Shown here one piece after another: positions 42,407 to 47,349 of a stretch of DNA of 47,349 bases. Location: contig CAZCEC010000050.1 of the NCBI GenBank assembly GCA_964497615.1, forward strand, positions 1 through 47,349, given 5' to 3'. Every line of letters begins with the position of its first letter. Positions within the stretch are counted from its first letter, which is position 1. Under the pieces are notes generated by a model, which worked only from the letters and a program-made list of their open reading frames with translations, searched no databases and had not been told where the DNA came from. The stretch comes from CAZCEC01 sp964497615 (GTDB lineage: Bacteria > Chloroflexota > Anaerolineae > Anaerolineales > UBA6663). A program made the translations under genes and the position numbers.

Positions 42407-42820
42407 ATGAGCAACGCTGCGCCTCCCGCCGAAGACTATCGCGGTTTCTACCTGGCCTCGTTTGTGCTGGCGGTGGGCGGCTGGGTGGGGCTGTACTACC
42501 TGGTGGGGGCGCTGGTGCCCAGCCCCGGCCCGCGCTGGCTGTTCTTCGTCGTGGGGCTGATGGCCGTGACCGGCACGGCCGCGCCCTTCGTGTGGTACCT
42601 CAACCGGCGCTTCGGGCGGCGGCCCACACCGCCCGCGGTGCTCACCCGGCAATCCTTGTGGGTGGGGCTGTTCACCGCCACCTGCGCCTGGCTGCAACTG
42701 GCCCGGACGCTCAATTGGGCCACCGCGGTGCTGCTGGCCGCCGGGCTGGCCGGCATCGAGTGGTTCCTGCGGCTGCGCGAGCGCGCCCGGTGGGACCCGG
42801 GGGACAATGACCCCGCGTGA
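42407..42820 (+). CDS. Small membrane protein, four helices
   Basis: A 137-residue protein with hydrophobic segments near residues 14-36, 43-64, 82-100 and 105-122, and basic loops (NRRFGRR; LRLRERAR), so both ends are probably cytoplasmic. It overlaps selA by 14 bases, which implies translational coupling. There is no Shine-Dalgarno sequence, as expected for a leaderless message. I recognise no family. A link to selenium or to tRNA modification is not supported beyond the coupling. Confidence 0.7.
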   Translation: MSNAAPPAEDYRGFYLASFVLAVGGWVGLYYLVGALVPSPGPRWLFFVVGLMAVTGTAAPFVWYLNRRFGRRPTPPAVLTRQSLWVGLFTATCAWLQLARTLNWATAVLLAAGLAGIEWFLRLRERARWDPGDNDPA

Positions 42821-44168
42821 CCTGCCCTCGGTGGACCGGTTATTGGCCCAGGCCGAGGACGCCATCGCCGCTTATGGCCGGCCGCTGACCACCGCCGTGC
42901 TGCGCGAGGTGCTGGCCGGTGCGCGCACCGAACTGCTCGCGGCCGGCAACGGCCAGCCGGCGCCCGCCGCCGCCGATCTGCTGGACCAGGCCCGCGCCCG
43001 CCTGGCCGTGCTAAACGCCCCCAGCCTGCGCCCCGTCATCAACGCCACCGGCGTCATTCTGCACACCAATTTGGGCCGCGCGCCGCTGTCCAGCGCCGCG
43101 CTGGCCCAGATGCAGGCGGCGGCCCGCGGCTACAGCACCCTGGAACACGACCTGGAAACTGGCGAGCGCGGCTCACGCGCCGTCCACGCCGAGGCGGCGC
43201 TCACGCGCGTGACCGGCGCCGAGGCGGCGCTGGTGGTCAACAACAACGCCGCCGCCGTGCTGCTGATCCTCACCGCGCTGGCCAAAGACCGGGCCGTGCT
43301 CATCGCGCGCGGACAGTTGGTGGAGATTGGCGGGGGTTTCCGCGTGCCGGACGTACTGCGCCAGAGCGGCGCGCGGCTGGTGGAGGTAGGCACTACCAAC
43401 CGCACCCACCTGAAGGACTACCAGGACGCGCTCGACGACGACGTGGCCCTGATCCTGCGCGCCCATCACTCCAACTTCAAGATCGTGGGCTTCACGGCCG
43501 AGCCGGCGCTGGCGGAGCTGTGCACCCTGGGCCGCACGGTGGTGGACGACCTGGGGTCCGGCGCGCTGCTGGACACGGCCGTCTTTGGGCTGGCGCACGA
43601 GCCGACGGTGCAGGAGTCGCTGGCGGCAGGCGCGGCGCTGGTGGCCTTCTCCGGCGACAAGTTGCTGGGCGGCCCGCAGGCCGGGCTGATCGTGGGGCAG
43701 CGCGACCACGTGGAGCGCCTGAAGCGCCATCCGCTGGCTCGCGCCCTGCGGCCCGACAAGTTGTGCCTGGCCGCGCTGAACGCCACCCTGCTCCACTACG
43801 CCCACGACGAAGCCGTGCACAAGATCCCCGTGTGGCGCATGATTGCCCTGCCGGTGCGCGTCATCGAGCAGCGCGCCGCGAACTGGACCGCCCGCCTGGC
43901 CGAGACCGGCGTGGACGCAAGGGTGGTGGACGGCGAGAGCACGGTGGGCGGCGGGAGCCTGCCGGGCGAGACCCTGCCCACGCGGCTGCTGGCCGTGCGC
44001 GGGCCGGCGCCCAACGCGCTGGCCGCCCGCCTGCGCCAGCAAGACCCGCCCATCATCGCCCGCGTGGCCGAGGACCAGGTGCTGATCGACCCGCGCACCG
44101 TGGCGGCGGACGAGGAGGGTGCCCTACTGCACGGCTTGGAGCATGCCCTGACCGAATTGAACACTTGA
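42807..44168 (+). CDS. selA: L-seryl-tRNA(Sec) selenium transferase
   Basis: A 453-residue PLP enzyme that converts Ser-tRNA(Sec) to selenocysteinyl-tRNA(Sec) using selenophosphate. The N-terminal LPSVDRLL box is the standard SelA opening; NATGVILHTNLGRAPLS and VNNNAAAVLL are conserved; the PLP lysine is K285 in SGDKLLGGPQAG. Length matches the family. It starts inside the preceding gene. selB, selD and a tRNA-Sec gene are not in the window, although selB commonly follows selA; a SelA-like paralogue cannot be wholly excluded. Confidence 0.93.
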   Translation: MTPRDLPSVDRLLAQAEDAIAAYGRPLTTAVLREVLAGARTELLAAGNGQPAPAAADLLDQARARLAVLNAPSLRPVINATGVILHTNLGRAPLSSAALAQMQAAARGYSTLEHDLETGERGSRAVHAEAALTRVTGAEAALVVNNNAAAVLLILTALAKDRAVLIARGQLVEIGGGFRVPDVLRQSGARLVEVGTTNRTHLKDYQDALDDDVALILRAHHSNFKIVGFTAEPALAELCTLGRTVVDDLGSGALLDTAVFGLAHEPTVQESLAAGAALVAFSGDKLLGGPQAGLIVGQRDHVERLKRHPLARALRPDKLCLAALNATLLHYAHDEAVHKIPVWRMIALPVRVIEQRAANWTARLAETGVDARVVDGESTVGGGSLPGETLPTRLLAVRGPAPNALAARLRQQDPPIIARVAEDQVLIDPRTVAADEEGALLHGLEHALTELNT

Positions 44169-44186
44169 CCCTTTGACGATTGGACA

Positions 44187-44405
44187 ATGGCTGAAGACAT
44201 CAACGATCCCAAGGAATTGCAGCAGTATCTCGACCGGCTGGAGCAGAACATTCACTCCATCCAGCGCCGCCTGACGCGCTACGAAGCGGAGTATGGCAAA
44301 ACCGCGGATGTTATCGCGCGCGAGAACGCGGAAGTGGCCGGCGACGTGGAGATGCTCAAGCGCCTCTTGGCCCAGCGAACAGAAATCAAGGCGCGGCTAC
44401 AATAG
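44187..44405 (+). CDS. Small coiled-coil protein
   Basis: A 72-residue, charged helical protein (LQQYLDRLEQNIHSIQRRLTRYEAEYG...). Heptad spacing of Leu/Ile runs through most of its length, consistent with a dimeric coiled coil. It starts 18 bases after selA and 20 bases before a DUF433 gene. No family recognised and no clear Shine-Dalgarno sequence. Confidence 0.6.
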   Translation: MAEDINDPKELQQYLDRLEQNIHSIQRRLTRYEAEYGKTADVIARENAEVAGDVEMLKRLLAQRTEIKARLQ

Positions 44406-44425
44406 GACCTGAAAGGAGCCGCAGC

Positions 44426-44632
44426 ATGGACTGGCGCGAACGCATCACCATTGATCCCGCCATCTGTCATGGCGTCGCCTGCATCCGCGGCACGCGCATT
44501 CCAGTGGCCGTCGTCCTGGATAACCTGGCCGCGGGCGTGAGCGCGACTGAGATAGTGAACAGCCATCCGAGCCTGACCAGGACAGACATCGAGGCGGCAC
44601 TTCTGTACGCGGCCAAGATAGGGCGCGCCTGA
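44426..44632 (+). CDS. DUF433 protein (VapB-like antitoxin), orphan
   Basis: A 68-residue winged-helix protein with the DUF433 pattern ITIDPAICHGVACIRGTRIPV...LAAGVSATEIV...PSLTRTDIEAALLYAA. AAAGGAG precedes the ATG. DUF433 genes usually come directly before a PIN-like DUF5615 toxin gene. Here none follows; instead there is a structured 138-base gap and then a peptidase gene. It may act on a distant partner or be a leftover half of a toxin-antitoxin pair. Confidence 0.88.
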   Translation: MDWRERITIDPAICHGVACIRGTRIPVAVVLDNLAAGVSATEIVNSHPSLTRTDIEAALLYAAKIGRA

Positions 44633-44648
44633 GAAGCGAGGCTCAGGC

Positions 44649-44712
44649 ATTCGCGCGCCGGGCTGGCGTCCACGCAGGTGGACGCGGCGGCCGGAGGCCC
44701 AAAGGCGCGAAT
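44649..44712. repeat. Nested hairpin element after DUF433
   Basis: An outer stem ATTCGCGCGCC (44649-44659)/GGCGCGAAT (44704-44712) encloses a perfect GCGTCCAC-GCAG-GTGGACGC hairpin (44666-44685). A further CCCC/GGGG pairing lies at 44724-44744. It looks like an intergenic palindromic element rather than a terminator, as no T-tract follows. Confidence 0.5.
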
Positions 44713-44770
44713 TTAGCGAAGCACCCCGGAACGGAGTGAAGGGGCCGTTCGCCAGCATTGGCGGAGGACA

Positions 44771-46012
44771 ATGAAATCAGATATTGACCGCCTGATGGCC
44801 CAACGCAACTACGCCGCCCTGCTGGTGCTGGGCGGCGCGGCCCACAACCCGCCCATGTATTACCTGGCCAATGGCGTCGCCGTCACCGAGAAGACGGTGC
44901 TGGTGAAGCCGCGCGGCGCCGCGCCGATCCTGCACGTCGGCGCGATGGAGCGCGACGAGGCCGCCGCCTCCGGGCTGGAGGTGCGGCAGACGCTGCACCG
45001 CCTGAGCGAATGGCGGCGGCAGACCGGCGGCGACGAAGTGACCGCCAACGCCCGCTGGCTGGGCGAATTGCTGGCGCAGTCCGGCGTGCATGGGGGCACG
45101 GTGGCGGCCTATGGCCGGCACGACCTGGGCGGCGGCCATGAACTGCTCACCGCCCTGGCCGAGCTGCACCCGCAGTACAACATCGTGGGCGAGTACGATA
45201 ACTCCCTGCTCCAGCAGGCGATGAACACCAAGGACGCCGCGGAGGCGCGCCGCATCCGCGCTGTGGGCCGCAAGACCATGCGGGTGGTGGCCGGCACCGA
45301 GGAATTCCTCACCAGCCATCGCGCCAAGGGCGGCTACCTGGTGAAGAAGGATGGAACGCGGCTGACCATCGGCGACGTCAAGCGCCGCATCCGGGTGCTG
45401 CTCAACGAAGAGGACATCGTGGATGTGGAGCACGGCGTCATCTTCGCCATTGGCCGCGACGCGGGCGTGCCTCACTCGCGCGGGCGCGACCGCGACCCGA
45501 TCGCCCTGGGGAAGACCATCGTCTACGACATCTTCCCGGCCGAGCCGGGCGGCGGCTACTTCTTCGATTTCACCCGCACCTGGTGCCTGGGCCACGCCAC
45601 CGACGAGGTGCTCCAGGCGTATGAAGATGTGCTGGCGACGTACAAGGCTGTGATGAAGGCTCTCAAGCCGAACGAGCTTTGCCGCGCCTACCAGGCCCTC
45701 ACCTGCGACCTGCTGGAAGCGCGCGGCCACCCCACCCAGCGCACCGACCCGCAGACCACCTCCGGCTATGTGCACGGCCTGGCGCATGGGCTGGGCCTGC
45801 AAGTGCACGAGAGCCCGCGCTTCGCCGACACCCCCGGCAACGACGCGCGGCTGGAGCCGGGCGTGGTGGTCACCATCGAGCCGGGCGTGTACTATCCCGA
45901 GCGCGGCTACGGCGTGCGCATCGAGGACGCCGTGTGGCTGAACCCCGAGACGCTCAAGTTCGAGACCCTGTCGCGCTATCACAAGAACCTGGTGCTGCCG
46001 GTGAGGCGCTAA
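44771..46012 (+). CDS. M24 family metallopeptidase (Xaa-Pro peptidase type)
   Basis: A 413-residue protein with a creatinase-like N-domain (1-150) and a pita-bread M24 domain. The five metal ligands can be placed at D253 (VYDIFP), D266 (FDFTRT), H339 (AHGLGLQVHE), E370 (TIEPGVY) and E385 (RIEDAV), so it should be an active dimetal peptidase that removes N-terminal residues before proline. GGAGG stands before the ATG. tsaD begins directly after its stop codon. Substrate range is unknown. Confidence 0.92.
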   Translation: MKSDIDRLMAQRNYAALLVLGGAAHNPPMYYLANGVAVTEKTVLVKPRGAAPILHVGAMERDEAAASGLEVRQTLHRLSEWRRQTGGDEVTANARWLGELLAQSGVHGGTVAAYGRHDLGGGHELLTALAELHPQYNIVGEYDNSLLQQAMNTKDAAEARRIRAVGRKTMRVVAGTEEFLTSHRAKGGYLVKKDGTRLTIGDVKRRIRVLLNEEDIVDVEHGVIFAIGRDAGVPHSRGRDRDPIALGKTIVYDIFPAEPGGGYFFDFTRTWCLGHATDEVLQAYEDVLATYKAVMKALKPNELCRAYQALTCDLLEARGHPTQRTDPQTTSGYVHGLAHGLGLQVHESPRFADTPGNDARLEPGVVVTIEPGVYYPERGYGVRIEDAVWLNPETLKFETLSRYHKNLVLPVRR

Positions 46013-47053
46013 TTGCCCCGCATCCTGGCGATTGAGACCTCCTGCGACGAGACTGCCGCCGCCGTGGTAGCCGACGGGACGACCATCCTGTCGAACATCA
46101 TCGCCTCGCAGGCCGCGCGCCACGCCAAGTACGGGGGCGTGTTCCCCGAGGTGGCCTCGCGCATGCACGTCGAAGTCATCTACGCCGTGGTGCAGCAGGC
46201 GCTGACCGACGCGCATCTCTCAATCGGCGACATCGATGCAATTGGGGTAACGCGCGGGCCAGGGCTGCCCGGCTCGCTGGTGGTGGGGCTGAACACGGCC
46301 AAGGGGCTGGCGCTGGGGCGCGGGCTGCCCCTGCTCGGCATCAACCACCTGGAGGGGCACGTTTATTCGTTGTGGCTGGTGGAGAATGCCCCCGAGGTGA
46401 AGTTCCCGGTGCTGGTGCTGATCGTCTCCGGCGGGCACACCGAGCTGGTGCTGATGACGGGGCACAGCCAGTACCAGCGGCTGGGCGGCACCCTGGACGA
46501 CGCCGCGGGCGAAGCCTTCGACAAGGTGGCGCGGCTGCTGGGCCTGGGCTACCCCGGCGGTCCCATCATCGAACAGACGGCGCAGACGGGCAACACCGCC
46601 GCCTTCAGGTTCCCGCGCGCCTGGCTGGAGGGCACCTGGGACTTCTCGTTCAGCGGCCTGAAGACCGCCGTGCTCTACGAGGTGCGCCAGCAGAAGCCCG
46701 GCCGCCCCCTGGACGACGACGGCCCATCCGAGCCGCCCCCGCCGGACCCGGGCCTCTTGCCGCATTTAGCCGCGAGCTTCCAGGCCGCCATCGTGGACGT
46801 GCTGGTGGGCAAGACCGTGGCCGCCGCCAAGCAGTTCGGCGTCACCGAGGTCTTCGTGGCCGGCGGCGTCAGCGCCAACCAGGCCCTCAAAGCCGAGTTC
46901 CAGCGCCAGTCGCCGGTGCCGGTGCGCGTGCCGCCCCTCATCCTCTGCACCGACAACGCCGCCATGATCGCCGCCGCCGCCAACTTCCGCTACCTGGCCG
47001 GCCAGCGGGATGCGCTGGACATGGATGCGATGCCGAATTGGAAGCTGGTGTAA
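46013..47053 (+). CDS. tsaD: tRNA N6-adenosine threonylcarbamoyltransferase
   Basis: A 346-residue ASKHA-fold enzyme that transfers the threonylcarbamoyl group to A37 of ANN-decoding tRNAs. It starts at a TTG immediately after the TAA of the peptidase gene (ILAIETSCDETAAAVV is the canonical opening). Metal-binding H112 and H116 are in NHLEGH; SGGHTELV, GEAFDKVARLLGLGYPGGP and the late VAGGVSANQAL motif all match. An essential gene, useful as a phylogenetic marker. Confidence 0.96.
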   Translation: MPRILAIETSCDETAAAVVADGTTILSNIIASQAARHAKYGGVFPEVASRMHVEVIYAVVQQALTDAHLSIGDIDAIGVTRGPGLPGSLVVGLNTAKGLALGRGLPLLGINHLEGHVYSLWLVENAPEVKFPVLVLIVSGGHTELVLMTGHSQYQRLGGTLDDAAGEAFDKVARLLGLGYPGGPIIEQTAQTGNTAAFRFPRAWLEGTWDFSFSGLKTAVLYEVRQQKPGRPLDDDGPSEPPPPDPGLLPHLAASFQAAIVDVLVGKTVAAAKQFGVTEVFVAGGVSANQALKAEFQRQSPVPVRVPPLILCTDNAAMIAAAANFRYLAGQRDALDMDAMPNWKLV

Positions 47054-47079
47054 CGGCTATCCCGAGCGAGAGGTTAAAC

Positions 47080-47319
47080 ATGCGTTGGGCTGAAATACGT
47101 GTTCTCTATCCTGAACAATGGGTGCTTGTCGAAGCCATTGAGGCGCACTCCGACGGCAATCAGCGGATCGTGGAGCAATTGGCGGTGATGGGTCACTTCG
47201 CGGATTCAGTCACCGCCATGCGGCACTACCAGGCCCTGCACCAGGCCGCGCCGGAGCGCGAGCTGTACGTCCTGCACACCAGCCGTGAGGCGCTGGTGTC
47301 ATTTTACGGGGTAACATAG
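47080..47319 (+). CDS. Small conserved protein, possible partner of a downstream aspartyl protease-like gene
   Basis: A 79-residue protein (RWAEIRVLYPEQWVLVEAIEAHS...YVLHTSREALVSFYG). The pattern 'W.EIR..YP.QWVLVEAI.AHS' with a late HTSRE is a widespread family of unknown function that commonly precedes a retropepsin-like gene; the next gene lies outside the window. GAGAGG stands 7 bases before the ATG. Bases 47320-47349 hold nothing identifiable. Confidence 0.75.
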   Translation: MRWAEIRVLYPEQWVLVEAIEAHSDGNQRIVEQLAVMGHFADSVTAMRHYQALHQAAPERELYVLHTSREALVSFYGVT

Positions 47320-47349
47320 CCACCGGTTCTCAGCAGTACCGTGCCACCC

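Overview
The window is a high-GC, densely coded bacterial chromosome segment, most consistent with Chloroflexota (Anaerolineae-like). The grounds are the fused cyclase-ATPase-TPR regulator, several proteins carrying the seven-helix 'YRLWDIDV..RRTLIYS' module of Chloroflexota sensor kinases, secreted repeat proteins with an 'LFLPFVRR'-type tail, a b6-type cytochrome b fused to subunit IV, and glycolate oxidase genes. This placement is inference from gene content. I see no CRISPR array, insertion sequence, prophage or replication origin.

Layout. 1-314: two near-identical copies of a tiny membrane-protein gene. 518-8776: a 2338-residue regulator made of two cyclase-ATPase-TPR halves, then a signal peptidase I with a multi-helix N-terminal domain. 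8829-12784 (minus): glycolate oxidase operon glcD-glcE-glcF, with a palindromic operator candidate at its head, a dispersed repeat between glcD and glcE, and a perfect 46-bp palindrome at the glcE/glcF junction. 12944-13576: higBA toxin-antitoxin with a near-consensus promoter. 13659-17489: a glycosyltransferase and two tandem sensor-like membrane proteins without kinase domains. 17584-22435: two secreted repeat proteins, a right-handed beta-helix and a beta-roll with a self-cleaving S74 chaperone domain and a C-terminal membrane anchor.

22497-27421 (minus): MetE-like methyltransferase, membrane protein, nucleotidyltransferase with a small partner, rhodanese, a lipoprotein dienelactone hydrolase and a monooxygenase. 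27509-27596: tRNA-Ser(CGA), flanked by 32-bp tandem repeats. 27717-29056: a PII-like small protein translationally coupled to a Ca2+/cation exchanger. 29111-33177 (minus): an operon of AGE epimerase, RNase D, beta-CASP nuclease and a membrane protein. 33435-36647: Rieske, cytochrome b and dihaem cytochrome c (quinol oxidising complex), ended by a strong bidirectional terminator. 36717-41590 (minus): DUF2442, LCP ligase, galT and an ABC-F ATPase.

41621-41743: a palindrome holding two divergent extended -10 promoters; the rightward one drives an unannotated, terminator-ended, structured RNA of about 90 nt. 41742-47319: DUF3800, a membrane protein coupled to selA, a coiled-coil protein, an orphan DUF433, an M24 peptidase, tsaD and a small conserved protein.

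Several genes start within a few bases of where a TATAAT-type -10 element places the transcript start (higB, 42407, LCP), so leaderless mRNAs are likely common. At least three families of hairpin or tandem repeats lie in the gaps. No gene-free stretch exceeds 300 bases; the longest, 33178-33434, carries the cytochrome operon promoters.
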